Source: Caenorhabditis elegans (taxonomy: Eukaryota > Nematoda > Chromadorea > Rhabditida > Rhabditidae). From it: a DNA stretch of 64,000 bases. A program made the translations under genes and the position numbers. The stretch spans positions 9,362,001 through 9,426,000 of the forward strand of contig NC_003284.9 of NCBI RefSeq assembly GCF_000002985.6, given 5' to 3'. Shown here piece after piece: positions 33,527 to 47,800 of the stretch. Under the pieces are notes generated by a model. That model saw nothing but the letters and a program-made list of their open reading frames with translations, was not told the origin of the DNA and made no database searches. Positions within the stretch are counted from its first letter, which is position 1; each line of letters begins with the position of its first letter.

Positions 33527-33634
33527 ATGGTGCATCGGACCGGACCAGAGCAACTGCAGATGCTCGAAGTTCAAGAACCCGGCTGGACAAGTCGAGTCCA
33601 CGTATGCTGTGGCGCCGGGTGGAGTCACGGAGAC
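33527..33634 (+). CDS. Candidate alternative first exon (MVHRTGPEQLQMLEVQE)
   Basis: ATG at 33,527 opens 36 codons in locally GC-rich DNA and ends GAC|GTAAGG in phase 0. It could join the fln-2 exon at 36,769 (phase 0), replacing the first 27 residues of CH1. The opposite strand is also open here (33,503-33,769), so coding direction is not certain. Confidence 0.3.
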
Positions 33635-35645
33635 GTAAGGATTAGTTTCGGGAAAAGAAAAGCCTAGGCGGCACGGTAGTAAGTTTGAGAAGCGGGTAAA
33701 TTTGTCGATTTCACAACAGCTCCTGCAAAGGAGAGCACTAGGGACAAGGGCTTTTCGTAAAACGTTCATAAATTTTTATTGTTTGATTTTCACTAAAACT
33801 TTATTTCGTGAAACTATATTTTCTTCTTTTTTGCTGATATTCTTCGAATGTTTGAAACAAACATATAAAGTAGGTAAAACTTTTTTCTCAATCTCTTCTA
33901 TGTGAGTACAATCATTGCTGGTTTCAAAAACTTTCTGTTAGTTTTTATTTTTAGAAGAATATTTGATGTAGTTTTGAAAAATCTACCAAGTGTAAAAATA
34001 GCAAAACCTTAAAAATTAAAAAATCCTTTAAAAAAAAATTCTGAATAGGAAAATGTCATTGATTAAAAACTTTCAAAAAATTGTTAGTAACTGTTATTAG
34101 TTCTCTCATATTTGAGTTGATACTTTGTATCACTTTTTGACTTTATGAATTATAAATCTTGAATATTTCGAATTTGAAAGTTACTATTAAATTTAACCTA
34201 TCTGCCTATAAAATCTTTCTCTCCAAAAAGTTTTAGAAAATCTCGACATGTTCCCTTATATCAATGAACAGTGTGTTTTTATCAAATGATCAATATTATC
34301 AATATCCGGATCGATTGCTTCCGAAGGAAGCTTGAGCGTCAAGTTGGCACTCGAAAGTGAAAAGGCTTGCTTGCCAAGTAGCCATCATACCCATGAGCCA
34401 CTGCGTCACTTTTGACACTTTTGCGGACATGTTTCCTTTTAGCATCGGTTGCGAACAGCCTACCAGCATGAACACACACATACAAACACATCAAGCTCAA
34501 GGCATTGTGGATGCTCGCGGCGACTGCATTGCGCATGTTTGAGCCCATTTCGTGAGCTTGATCATAGAAGGCGAACAGTCTTTTCCTTTCCGCCCTTCCC
34601 GCTGGCGACTCGCCGTTCATCGTATTTGCCTATCTCCCATCGCTGTGATTATCTGCGTCTCGGCCTCTCCACCTTCTGAGCTTTACTGTCCGTTTCTCTA
34701 ATCCCGATCTTGGGCTCCTTTTCTCTCAACACTCTTTCTCTTTTTCACTTGGTACCGACTTTTTATTTACTTGTCTCTCACTTCTAAATACTTTATCTAG
34801 AGGCACACTGTTGCTATATTTTTCTTAGACGTTTCTATGTTTTTTTTTCGCGTAAACTGTGTGCCATGGTTATGTTTTCGCAACTCTTTAGAACTCCCTG
34901 TGTCTACAACAAACGAACGCAGAATATTTTTTGTGCTCCCTCAAGCATTTTTTCTTTTTGAAGAATAAGACGTATTTTTTTTTGTTAAAATTACTGCTGC
35001 GTCTGAAATAACATTTCTTTAAATTTGTACAAAGTAGTTTAATTTCTGGTGAGCATTAGTGAAAAATTTCTGCTAAACTAGCAGAAAGCTTACAAATGCT
35101 ACAACTTATAAAAAAACTACATTAGGAAAATTTTGTTTGCCAAATTAAAACAATGAAGGTCGAACCATGATCAATATTGAAAATATAAAAAATAAGGTAA
35201 CTTTGCCATCATTATAAGAGAGCCTCCTCCAGACTGCAACAGTTATTAAACTAGAGTTGTTCTTTTCAATGAAGCAAAGAATCGATAATTTTTTCAAAAT
35301 AAAACTTAAATTAGACTATTTTTAAACGAGTTGTTAAAAATAATTATTTGTCGTATGCAATCTACTGGAAACGTTTCTTTATTTTTTTTAGTATTTTTTT
35401 ATTTTAAAAAGTGTACCGCGAATTATTCGTGCGTTGCACTTTAATTGCACGCAAATGTTATACTTAGCTTTAAAAATTATTTCATACATCAGAATTTTCA
35501 ACAGTTTTCTTTTTTATATAAATAAAATCCAACTTCTTGTTGGCTTGTTATTTGTTCCACCTTTTTCATTATTATTCAAATTGTCTAATTTATGACAAAG
35601 TCCTCAATTTTATTGCTTTTTTCTTTTGTGCCTATTTGTACCCAG

Positions 35646-35673
35646 TGAGGGGTCACTTATGAGATCTCAGCAG
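35646..35673 (+). CDS. fln-2: 28-nt exon bridging upstream exons to CH1
   Basis: A strong acceptor (TTGTACCCAG) and donor CAG|GTATCC define 28 nt. Only phase-2 entry avoids a stop, which matches the GG left at 32,130 and gives GEGSLMRSQQ. Exit is phase 0, matching 36,769 (LQGNVIRD). Exon 32072-32130 plus this exon is 87 nt, a multiple of three. The resulting protein would lack CH1 helix A. This is inference from phase only. Confidence 0.4.
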
Positions 35674-35751
35674 GTATCCGATACATTCCAATGATTTCAG
35701 CGATTTCACCTTTGTGTTCGAAACAACGCCTTGCTTTGGTGTTGACCAGAA

Positions 35752-35832
35752 ATGGGCAAGCAGGGAGAAGAAGCTCGGCAGAAATGGATTGATATTCAAC
35801 TTCATACATTTACCAATTGGATTAATGAGCAG
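35752..35832 (+). CDS. fln-2: fln-2 CH1 first exon (MGKQGEEARQKWIDIQ)
   Basis: 27 codons, ending NEQ|GTAATT in phase 0. WIDIQLHTFTNWINEQ matches helix A of filamin CH1 (human KIQQNTFTRWCNEHL). An AG immediately upstream (GTTGACCAG at 35,749) could be a cis- or trans-splice acceptor. In the same frame there are TGA codons just upstream, so the ATG at 35,752 is the start for this form. Confidence 0.8.
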
Positions 35833-38800
35833 GTAATTTATTTTTACTGTTATTGTTTCTGTTTCTGTTTTTGTCATTTTCTAATTTATTGATTATGTGT
35901 GTGTTTGAATAAAATTTAGAACATTTGCGATAAAAGGAATAGAGCTTTCGGGAGGAGTATATTCAAAAACTATTTATCAAAATTGTTTTCAACTTTCCAA
36001 CTAGTTTAAATTTATTAAAATCCTTCAAAATGCTGCTTTGTTTTTGGTAAATTCCTTTTGGTAAACTCCGTGATGATTTGAAAATTTTCTAAGATTACTG
36101 TGTTCCAGTTACATGAAAATACGAAAAAAATAAAAACAAAAAAACGTGTTCAGGATTTTTTGGTTTCTTTTAAAACACATTTCAATTTCTGTATTTTTTT
36201 TAATCATTTCTTAGTTTTCATTCCACATCAAGACTCATAAAAAAGTTTATTCGATTTCTTTTAATTCAAATGAAAAACGTTTATCACAATCAGCACTTGT
36301 AACAAAATATTGCCACAATCAAGTAGATAATTCTCGCTTATCCACCTACCTGGCTATACAAACTAAAATTAATGAGGCTGTGTACCATACCTGCCAAAGT
36401 GTTTGCCCATATTTGCCAATCCACTTGGAAAGAGAGTTTCCGTTCACTTCCTCGCATTCCCAGGTAACTGTCACCCTGTATTTGCATTTGCCTATGTCCG
36501 CTAAAAATGATCATTTTACCGCACAGATATTAGTAGAAATGACTGCAAAGAGATTTCTTCGTAGCTTCTGTGATAACATAACGTTGTGTTTGATCGAATT
36601 TTGACGAGACAGGCGTAACCTCCGATGTTCGGTTCTAAGTCACAATACATAATCAGTTGAACAAATTAATAGTCATACAAACCACATCGGCGAATCCTTT
36701 TCTTTAGAGACATTCGGAAATATTTTCGAAAATAAGCAAATAATAGATGTTCATATTATACATTTCAGCTTCAAGGAAATGTGATACGAGACTTAACACA
36801 AGACTTATCGGATGGAGTTAATCTTATCAAACTGGTGGAAATTCTCCAAGGAAGGCGGTACTATGGAAAAGTATACGATCAAGACCCTACAGAAATTCAG
36901 AAGTTGATGAATGTCCAGATGGCTCTGGATGCTCTTCGCGAAGATGGGGTAAAAACTGTGAATATTGGAAGTCATGATATTGTTGATGGAAATGAAAAGT
37001 TAATATTAGGCCTTATTTGGTGCCTTGTACAACGCTATCAGATTGCTTGCAAAACAAAAATCCCGCCGAAGAAACTCGTCATGGCATGGATTCAGGTGTG
37101 TTGAGAGAATACAGCCTGTATTTTATTTTAAATTGCAGAGCGCTTTACCCGAATTGAAACTTACAAACTTCCGAACCAATTGGAACGACGGCATAGCATT
37201 AAGTGCTCTTTTAGAATATTGTCAACCGGGTTTGTGCCCAGAATGGAGGAACCTCGATCCATCGGAGGCTCGTGAAAACTGTCATAGAGCTCTGTTACTG
37301 GCTGAGAGATATCTAGAAGTTCCACCAATTATCTCTTCCGATCATTTGTCTTCTCCTCATCTCGACGAACTTTCATGTTTAACCTACCTTTCATATTTTA
37401 TTACAAAGGGTGCCCCCGGATATCGAGCAACACTGAAAAAAGTGTCCATGGTGAGTAGTATTGTTAGTTTTGCCAGGAGATATACCAAAAAAAGATAACT
37501 ATAGTTTTCGTGTAACAAATTATGCTATTCAAATAAATAACTTGACACGACTTATTTTGGAAATTCGGACTTTTAGCTACTTCCTGATTGCAATGTGGAC
37601 GATCTGGAACATTCCTGGAGTGACGGTTTTCTCCTTGCACATCTTGTCGAAATTTGTGGAGGCAGAGTCCCTGAACTCGAACGAATGCGATTTGACAATT
37701 TGAACGATTTCGTTGAAAATGTGGCAATAGGTTGGATTTAAACTTCTAAGAAACAGCTGAGCAAATTGTTTTTCAGTTCTCGACGCAGCTGCTGACATCG
37801 GTGTTGGGTCACTGATTGGTGCCGACGATATTGCTGAACCACAAGGGGAACATTTGGGTAAGCGGGAGCTTACAAACAAAATCAGGGTTAAAACAAAATT
37901 AAAATTTCTTCAGTTACTTTCCGGAAACGTGGTTAAGAAATTTTCAGATTTTGATAACTAATAATATAAATAGAGTAAATAAAACACACTTTTTAATCAT
38001 CGGTTGAACTAAACTTATATTCTAAATTTCAGGCACCATGGCACTTGTTGCAGCACTTTGTTCTGTATCACTTGAGCAACAAGTAAAATATACCGACTGT
38101 TATGTCAATCAACAGGTGTGTTTTTACTTTTTCTTGGCTCAACTTCTAGAAACATTCTAAAAAATATTAATTTACAAAAATAAAAAAAAAGCTTATATTT
38201 TAAAGCAATTGACACAAGGGGAATTATTTTTATTTCAGGTCAATCTGGATTTGGCTTTTACGGAAGGGAACGAAGTGAGAATTGAAGAGCTAGATGTTCA
38301 AGGTAATTTTAAAAGTCATTGTTTGACGCATACAGAGTTATATCTTAAAAGTAATTATTTTCATTTTAATTGGACGTGGATTTTATTTTTATGGTGAAGC
38401 TGAGAAATTATATTTTTCAGGGCTATATATAGTATTCAAAATGTTTTTTAGAGTGTAGTAATAGAAACTGAAATGTGTTGATTTTCTTGTATTTCGTTTC
38501 ACTATTGAGCACATATATTTTTCTTTATGATTTTGAAACAGTAATATATTATTTTCCAGTTGTTGGAGGCAATGGTCAACTTTATTCAAATGAGGCAATA
38601 AAACTGAGAAAAAGTCGAACTGTTCAAGGAGCAAATTTGTCTTTGATGCCCGTGGAGCCAGGATTTTTGCAAGTATGTTTTTGCGTTTCCGGCACATTTT
38701 AAAATTTTTTTTATAGAATAGAACCAGCTTCACGCTTGATTTTAAACTTTTGTTTCCAAAAACGGTTTTCTTGAAATAGTTCAAAAATTTCAAAAAAAAA

Positions 38801-41800
38801 AAATCAATTTTCGCTATTGTTCCTTCCGGTTTATTCCGATACATTTATTTTATATTGAAAATTGAACAAGAACGATGCAAATATTCATCGTTTTATTGTC
38901 CAACTTCTTGTATCAGCTGCCTCCTCACAATCAGCACTATCTCGCCCATTTTGAAACCATTCTGGTACCCCATACAATATGTGAGAAAATACACAGTATA
39001 AAACTGATGACACTTTTTTCCGGAAAAACGAAACCACAGCCACTCGCTCTGTATTTCTAACGTGTCATCTTCGTTCACTATTATTATTTCGATCCAAAAT
39101 TTAGAAAACAATTTTGAAGCCTAGCGAATATGAGACTGAAAGTCAAAACTCGAGTAGAGGTATGTTGGTTATTTGGAGGGCTTGTAATTAGATTGAACAC
39201 AAAAGCCACGTATTGTTCCTTTTTTACTATTACTGTGCTTGTTGGCGCTGGCCTCATTAGATTCCTACAAAAGATAGACGGGCCGGGAAAAGAAGAAAAA
39301 GTTGACTCATGAAGCTTTTTATTAAAATTCTGCAAAAAAACTTTCGTCATTGACATATTGGTGCAAACACAATTTTAGTTAGCAACAAATATACTTTTTT
39401 TGTGAAATTGTGTAGTTAATCAAAAACTAGAGACCTATCCTAAATTGTTCATAGTGAAGTTTGCTATTTTCTTAATATATTATGATCTTGTCGCACTTTA
39501 TTAATATCTATGGGAATATGTTCAAAGCATCCCCCAATCAAATAATTCAGCTTGAAAGATCGTATTCATTTGTACACCTATGATAGAATTTCGAACCTGA
39601 TCGGGTTGCATATATGCTCTTTTTGCCGTTGATATTTTTTAAAACATTTTTCTCAATTTAATTCCGATTTACTATTGTTGAATTTTTAAAATATCTTTTT
39701 TCAACCGAGGTTCATAATTGGTGTTTAAATTTGCCAATTTGCGATTGAAATTTAAAATTTGAATTCAGAAATAATTTGTGCATAGATAATCAGAATCAAT
39801 AAATAACCTATTGCACATTTGATCAATCAACATTGTACATCTCTAGACAGTTTACACTTTGTTTACCTACGCAACAAAAAAAACACGCAAATCTGCCAAC
39901 CCAGTCATAGCATATTCCATTCTAAATCCGCTTGCACTACACCGAGCGTTCGCTATTTTCACTTTTCACTTCTGTTTTTTTGTGAATGTCTGCCAAACAT
40001 GGTAGTTTCCAATGACAAAACCGCTATGCTGACTGTAGAAGTGAGTTATTCTCTCTTTCCAAATCTTACAATATACGACGCATTCATTTCACTTTGGTTT
40101 CCGCTTGACGCTGTCACCGTTGTCGCATTCCGCACGCACTCCTTTTTATATCTCTATGTTTCTCCTTGACCTCCGACGCATGCGCGTTCGGTGCGTCTCC
40201 TGTTGCTTACCGCAACATTATGCGTAGAGGAACCCCAAATAATGTTATTGTGTACACGTGATGTGATCCGGGATGTTCTGACCATACGCAATTACCTTTT
40301 CTTGACGGATTCATGCATGTTCCGCGTTAATTGCCAAGTTTTTTTGCGTAAAGAATTTTTTGCCAAAGCCGTAGTTTTCTCCGTTTGTTCGCTTAGTCAT
40401 ACAGGTATAACCTAGAACAACAAACTTTAGAAAACTTCTCAGAAAGCCTTACCCATGTCTATATTGAGTTCCAGAATTGAAAACAGCGGATATGAAAGCA
40501 TTCGCGAAAAAATGCAGTCCAGATTTTATCACACCGTAAGTGACCGCTATTGAAATTTGATTTTGCATTAGAGAACGGTTGTGTTGCATCTCTTGTTTTC
40601 CGGTGAATGGTATGCTTGACCTTCAAACGTGGCATCATTTGGGTTGTTTCGTTCTTCAACACTACTCAACTGCCTTTCCTCTCAACTTTCGCGCTCAACG
40701 AGATGACGAAAGAAAAAACAATAGCATCACTTTTTTCTGAATTGATTGTCTTTAGCGTTTTTTGTAACCATTTCTTATTAGCAATAATTAAATTATGGGC
40801 TTGTGTATAGATTAAGATTAATTTAACTAATAGTTGAAAAAATTAAACTTCCAGAATAAAAAACATTGTATTGAGCCTAAATGATATACTAAACATTCTT
40901 AAATATTCATGAAATCTTTGCCAATTTTTGTCAAGAGAAAACTATTTCTTTAAACTGAAAACCATTTGTTTATAAAGAGTTTTGCAATATCGGCTGGCGA
41001 ATGTTATGATTAAAACAATTCTTATTTGATTTAAAACTTGTTACCCAAATTTTGAAATTAGTCTATCTTGGAGTAAAACTTTTAGATGTTTTTTCCATCT
41101 GATGTCAAGTAATTAAAAGATAAACTGATAAAGAGATAAACAATGTGTATTTGTTGCAATTTCTTACGAATTGATATCAACTTCTCGGAATGTGATTGAT
41201 CTAATTAGGGCGGTTATTGTGAAACTTCCCTGCTGAATTAGTAGTTTGAGTGTTTTTTCTGAGTGACGGCAAACGTTTGAATCTAAAGTTTTAATGTCAA
41301 ACTTGTATCTTTCAGGTTCGAATCTACTGCCAGGGCTCCGAACTACCAGCGAGCCCTATATCCCTTCAAGTGCACACTCAGGAAGAAACACGCAGCTCCT
41401 CGCGTGCGGCTTCTCGAGCTCATCCCGAAAATCGAAATCCGCCTGCATCAACTTCAAAGTATATTGAGCGAACCATAGTTTCACCTGTTTCAGATTCTCG
41501 GGAATCTGGGAAAATCGCGCAGTTCTCCACAGAAACTGAGGTTAGTAATTGAAATTGGAATGATAACGATAAACGGTGTGGTTTAGGTGGACATTTCGCA
41601 CAAATCATTCGCGCAGAGACGTCTTCACATTATCAAGCAGCTCGAAGCGCAGCACGTCAATCATATAGCGCAGGTAAGGATATTGTTGATATGAATGTAG
41701 AGAAATAGAAAGAGAGAAAAAAAAATAAAATTGACCAGTTTAATCGGAACTGTTTAACCTTGAATGTGAAATATATTAGCCGTATCCATTGCGTCAAATT

Positions 41801-44800
41801 CAACACCATTGACATTGCATTCGTAATTAATCAAATTTGTTCTCTTTTCTCTTGGCAAACTGCCAACTTTAGCGAAAAAAGGGTAAAACGATAAGAAGAG
41901 ATAGGAACAGTTTAAATGGAATGTTGATATCTTTTTAGTTGAACAACTAGAAAAGGTTTAAAAAGAAGACATAACTGATCTTATCATTCTTAAGAAACAT
42001 ATCACTTGATAACTGCCGTCTCTATAGAAACGCTTCATTTGATAAATTTAAAATTTCAGACAAAATCGCATCACCAACAACATACCCAGCAACAACAACA
42101 TCATCAGACTGTCCCCACGCAGTCTTCATCAATAGTTCAAGTTGTGCAGGTTAGTCAGTGGGCAGAGACAGAAGGTGTGATGGTAATATAAACGGAGAAA
42201 CCCTTCTGCGCGTGACTAGGTTACTGTTTTGTACATTCGATTAGTTTATTTTTGTGAGTTTCATTTACTCTACTCTTGTTCCTAGTAGAGCGTGATCGAA
42301 TATCAATAATTGTGACTTTTTTGTTTTTTTCTATACAAAATTACCAGTTGTTGTACAACTAATTTAGATTGAACATATTTAAAATACTTGAGTAGAAGAC
42401 GTACTTACAAAAATTAATTTTTTCGTATATTTTTTTAATGGTAGTTTATTAAAAACCTGAGATTAGGTTGCATTTTTAAGTTTTTAAAATCATCATTTTT
42501 GCAATGTTTGCGTCCATTTAAGCTTATGAAAAAACGGTTCTAAGCGTAAAAAGGAGAATAATATTAGATTAACTCATATGTTTGCTAGTCAATCAATTGA
42601 AAGTATCTTAGGGCGCAGATGATACATCATTTTTGTGTTATTTTACTCTTGATTTTATTTTCAAAAATGTTTATTCTCAACTACAACATTTTTTGAGATT
42701 TCGCATTGTAATCATGAACATATTCGTTTCGGAAAAATCAACTACATGCATAAGTCCCGATAACTTATATATTTAGAGCCTACTATGTAGTTATAATAGA
42801 TTTTATTGAACATTTGTTCTTGTTTCCCAAAAAATTAAAAAAAAAAATCAAGGAATACAGTGGGAAATTGTGTTTCAAAACAACCATTTAATGAAGTGTT
42901 TTTAAGATTACTAGTAAATATGAAACTACTTGATTTTAGTGAAATAAATGTCACAAGCCCTTGTCACAAGAATGAAAAATTATGACTGTAAATACATGTT
43001 TTCAACAATATAAATCACTTCAATGATCTAAAAAAAGTGCACGAAACCTGTTGATCAGTTTACTTTATTATTATTGTATTTTTTAATTTTCATAGATTTT
43101 TCAAAACGAATTACAATTTTTTTATTTTACCCAGCTGCTAGCAACTAATGGTTAGAGCCTCAAAGTTTTCATTCTTCAGCTGTTTTGTTTACATTTTTAC
43201 TCAAATGCACTTTCACGCTTCTGTATCAACTTACGAATGCTAAATTTTGTATCACTTTTCTTATCATTTTTAATCTTTTTGTTTTTTCAGCCGATACCAC
43301 CGCCGCCACCTACACTAGCTCAGAGCAGTTCAAATATTCCACCACCACCTCCAATTCCAGCTGTCCTTGAAGCTTCTGCATACAGAGAAATGCCACTGAC
43401 CAGGTCGCCCGATGTTGGTCTCGTTTCGTTTTCAGGACTCACAGAACCTTGCTCAGTTGGATCAATTGTAGAAGTTGTGGTAAGCGTAGTTCACAAGTTT
43501 TTGAAATTTGTCAAAAGTTTCCTATGTTGTGATAGGAAACTGAATCATTTGGCTCAAATTTCAACTAAATTAAAAAAGAACAGAATATAGTAAGCAATTC
43601 TTCTCAATAAAATTCTCAGAGGCAGTTATATACTTCATGTTTATTTAAAATACAAGTGTATAGAATAATGTTGGAAACTTAAAGATCCAAATGAAAATGT
43701 TATCAAATAGAACACGTTAATCAAAAAATTAAATTTCCCGTGAAGTAATTTGCGGGCGAAACTAAAATAACTAAAAAGTCACTTTCGCCAATTTTGACCA
43801 CTACATTCAATCCAAACTTTAATAACTTTCTGCCTATTTTTGCCATGGTTAGGATAAACATGTTTTCAACTGTTCGCTCATACTTTACTGTCTTTCCTTC
43901 TTTTAAAAATCTTTATTTTCAGATAAATGCGCACGGAGATGCTGTATCTGGTTCAGTGTATGTTGAAGCAGTTTCTCCATCAGGAAATGTGCACAGGTGC
44001 ACGGTCCGCCATCAGGACAACTCTTACATGGCAACGTTCACCCCTCAAGAAGTCGGTAAGTATATTCAAATGTTCGTTTGGGACTTTCTTATCAGTGAAT
44101 TGCATCTTGTGGTATTGGTGGACTCGCAAATCGGCGGGTCGTATCTTTGATGACACACCGGTACCAATAGGGGTCCTTTCTCTTCAGTACCCTCAATCCA
44201 TATAATAAACGGACTCCGCCTAAAAGATAATGATCAAAGAACCTTAGGCATCCACCCATTCAATAAGATGGATTGATTTTGGGAAGAGAAAGAAAGTGGA
44301 AAAGATGAAATCCAGTGAGAAATGTTTAGTTTTTATTTTCAGGACTTTGGAGAATTGGCATCCTGTACGACGGCGAACACATCCGAGGAAGCCCCTTCGC
44401 ATGCCAGGTTTATCATTTAGACAGGCGATCATTGATAACGAGGCGCCAAGTGATTATGATTAGGGGTTTTGATGAATTGATTTGTAGGTGTTCGATTCTG
44501 GTCTGGTTAATGTTTACGGTCTGGATGTCGGATTAGTTGGACAGGAATTGAATTTTTCTGTAAATGCTTCCCAAGCAGGACATGGAAATCTCAGTGTAAG
44601 TTGAGACATGAGAAAGGGATTCGAAAAACGAAACACTCTTAGAACTTTTTATTCAAATTAAATATCAAAATGTAAACTGAAGAAGTACGTAGTTATGAAT
44701 TAATTTCACTCTAATTGTGCTCTACAATTTTTCAATGTAAATTCAAATATTCTTCAAACTTTAGCAAGTGCAGTTGTAATAATAGGTTTGTGATGCCCAA

Positions 44801-47800
44801 AATTTCACATGTTAACTTGAATGATACAATTTATTATTTTGTTACAACACTAAAACATGAGCTATTCTCAATTTTTGAATTTCATTATCTTTCTTTTTAA
44901 GACTAAAATTACTGTTGGGAAAAGGCTTAGTTAACAAGTGTCGTTTTAATCATATCATATCTTGTCACTATAATAGACGCCGTAATGCGTTCTGATGAAA
45001 TGAGAAATTACGGAAACGAATTGGGTGAAGAATGAGAAACACGCATTTCATTCGATCATTTCTCTCAATCATTTGTACCCAGAAATTGACAAGATACCGG
45101 GATTTCCAATTTCAAATTTTCTAGTCTGATTGTGTTTTGAACTCGATTCGATTTTTCAGGTAACGGTTTTCCGTCACGGTCGTGAGATTCCATTGTCAAT
45201 CGAAGAGCAGGGTAGTTCTAAGGTACATCAAGTTTCATTCACTCCGGACGGCGCTGGTCAATACAAAATCCACGTTCTTTTTAACAGAATGGAAATTAAA
45301 GGTATTGACATTTCCTTTTTGCACTTGATCATTTGATAAATTAAATATCAGGATCTCCATTCATTTTGGACATTGCCGATGCTTCGTCTGTATCCGTATA
45401 CGGGGAGAACTTGAGATCAGCATCCGTTGGCAAAACTGCATCATTTATGGTTCATGCGATCGGAGCAGAGGCAAAAGACATTAGTGCTCATGTGACAGGT
45501 AGATTACTGTTCCCTCACTAATTTTATGTTACATGCCAAAAAAACTAACAACATTGAATCCACGTTTCCCACTTTTCCTGATAACTTTAAAAATATCGCA
45601 TGCATTTTTCATCCCTAAATTTTAAGTATTAAAAAATTAAAACGAAAAATGGAAAATGAAAAAGTTCGTGTCGTCAATGTTTTGTCCAAGTCTCCTGTTC
45701 AACTTCATAAGTTCAATGTGTTGTCTTCTCGTCGATGTGTTTTTCAGTTAAACGGCGGGTACGTTATTTATATTTTGACACTTTCAATGAGTTGCAAGTT
45801 TCAAATTTTTGAGTTTTAGTCCCATCGGGAGGCAAGTTTCCTGCAAAGGTTGTCACACTGGACGATGTCACGTTTCAAATCGAATGGACCCCAAAAGAGC
45901 CAGGTTTGTGTGTCGGAAATATGCAAAAAGGGTGTGAGGGGGTCCAAAATTTGATTTGTTCTGCTTGTCTTTTCTTTTTAGTCAAATACACACGACATGC
46001 ATCCCCAATCATCATTCGTTTAATTCATGTTGAAGGCTTTTTCATTCATTTTCAGCTTTGATTTATGATTAGCTAGTCATTTATTTGAAACATTCTGGTT
46101 CCTTAGTAGCTTATTTGCATTACATTTTTTCCGTTTTACAAAAATTTAATTTTAGAAAGTTCATGAACATCCACTATCTGTCAATACAGTCTGACACTAG
46201 AGGCTTCCTATTAGTGTTATAACAATTTGCACGGCTTTCTATTTGTATGATTATTTTTTGTCTCGGTGATCTTTGATTTGATCAATTTGAACTAAAGCAA
46301 TTACCTTCAAAAGAAATATTTATATGCATTTTCAAACAGTTTGGGTTCAACTCTTCGTTCAAACTCTTCAAAATAATCAATGGTCATAGAAATTTAAATA
46401 TTCAGAAAAATCCATTTCTATTACTTTTTAATAACGTGAGTATACCTGAGTAACTTAAATAAGCCATATTCATTTTTCCAACAGATAGTTTTTTCAAAAT
46501 AAATTTAAAATGTCTATTGTAAAGAATTAAGTGATATAATATTATTGTTTTACTATTACTCTCTATAGACCTAACTCTTTCTCTTTACGCACATTATTCA
46601 AGACATTTTACTATTACTCTACGTTCTTATCAATATACAAAGAAACTACTAACACCTTTGTTATCGACATCTAGTGATTCAATCTTTCGCCCATTTTTCC
46701 CCATCTCAACCTTCTTAATTTTCTTCTTGGGTGTGGTTTACATTTAGCCTAATAGCCAAGTCTACTTTTTGCATTTTTTTTCATTTCTCATCAGTTCCCT
46801 TATAAAATTTCTAAAATTGAATAGCAAATAACTACTCATATGTAACCATTGCGGTTAGGGCCACATTCCTGCATTGTTGTAAACCTGTTCACTTGAATGT
46901 GTTTTTGTTTTTTGTCATTTCTCTTTGCTTGAGTTTTAGATGTTATTTGTCCAATTTGACACACGCATATGACATTTTTCATTTGAATGCCCAAAATGCT
47001 GAAAATTAGCAAACTTCCGGCCTAGTGTCTTACTAGCACAGCCCTTTTAAATGCATTTTTTTGAAACTCTTAACACTTTGTTGCAAACTGATTAGAGCAC
47101 TTAATGGGAGGTCGTGCCATTGAATACACTGCTACCCTATAATTGTATACAAGTTCGTTTAAGGCAATAACAAGGAGTAGATGAAGAACCGCACACACAC
47201 CGGTGTATGTGATGGGGGTAATCGACGTTGCGCCTAATGTTATCGGTCAATATCTCTCCCTATGGTGTCCTTCTTCTCGCCATCGTCTCGAGAAGATGGC
47301 CCCGAAAACTCATGTCTCTTTTCTTCTTCTTTTCCTTCTTTAGACGACGTTGTTGTCGTTCCTTGTCGATCATCGATTATTTGTTGATGACAATGACAAC
47401 ACGCCGATTTAACGATTTTGATTAGGCCACACTTCTCCGTTTCGTTTTTTCTCTTTTCTTAAGTTTTTTCTCAATAAGACTTTATGTACGGTACTCATAA
47501 TTTATCTCATGGATTTTTTAAGCTAACGACAACTTACATTTCTACTCGTTAGGTAAAAGTTGAATGATAGTAGTCTGTTCCTTTCACAAATAAAATAACA
47601 TTTTTACTGCAATCTTTGCTCATTTTCTTAACTTGTGTTTATGAAAATTTAGAGGTTTTTTTATGAAATTAATGGTTTTGCATTTTATACTGTCCAAAAA
47701 AAACATACAAATACAATAAACCGGAAGTTTTAGCTCATTTGTTTTATGTTACTCCTTGATTAATTTTTTAGTATGCATTTTCTTGATTTGCAGGCGAGCA

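Larger units (their letters stand above)
32131..35645. other. 3.5-kb interval between upstream exons and CH exons
   Basis: It contains a possible pseudogene (32,190-32,925), a candidate first exon (33,527-33,634), and GC-richer, pyrimidine-rich DNA at 34,290-34,780 that may be promoter sequence for the 35,752 isoform. The rest is AT-rich and featureless. Confidence 0.4.

Noticed and set aside
33503..33769. 88-codon minus-strand frame
   Set aside because: Opposite the candidate first exon at 33,527, which has a start and donor in a sensible place. Both strands are open because of high G+C.
34339..34620. 93-codon minus-strand frame starting MNGESPAGRAERKR
   Set aside because: Looks moderately protein-like but overlaps open frames on the plus strand in GC-rich, probably promoter DNA. 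No splice partners or family.
45747..45757. 11-nt microexon (acceptor TTTTTCAG, donor GTACGT) in a filamin intron
   Set aside because: Inclusion would shift the frame between exons 45,498 and 45,820. Direct splicing gives a clean filamin repeat 4.
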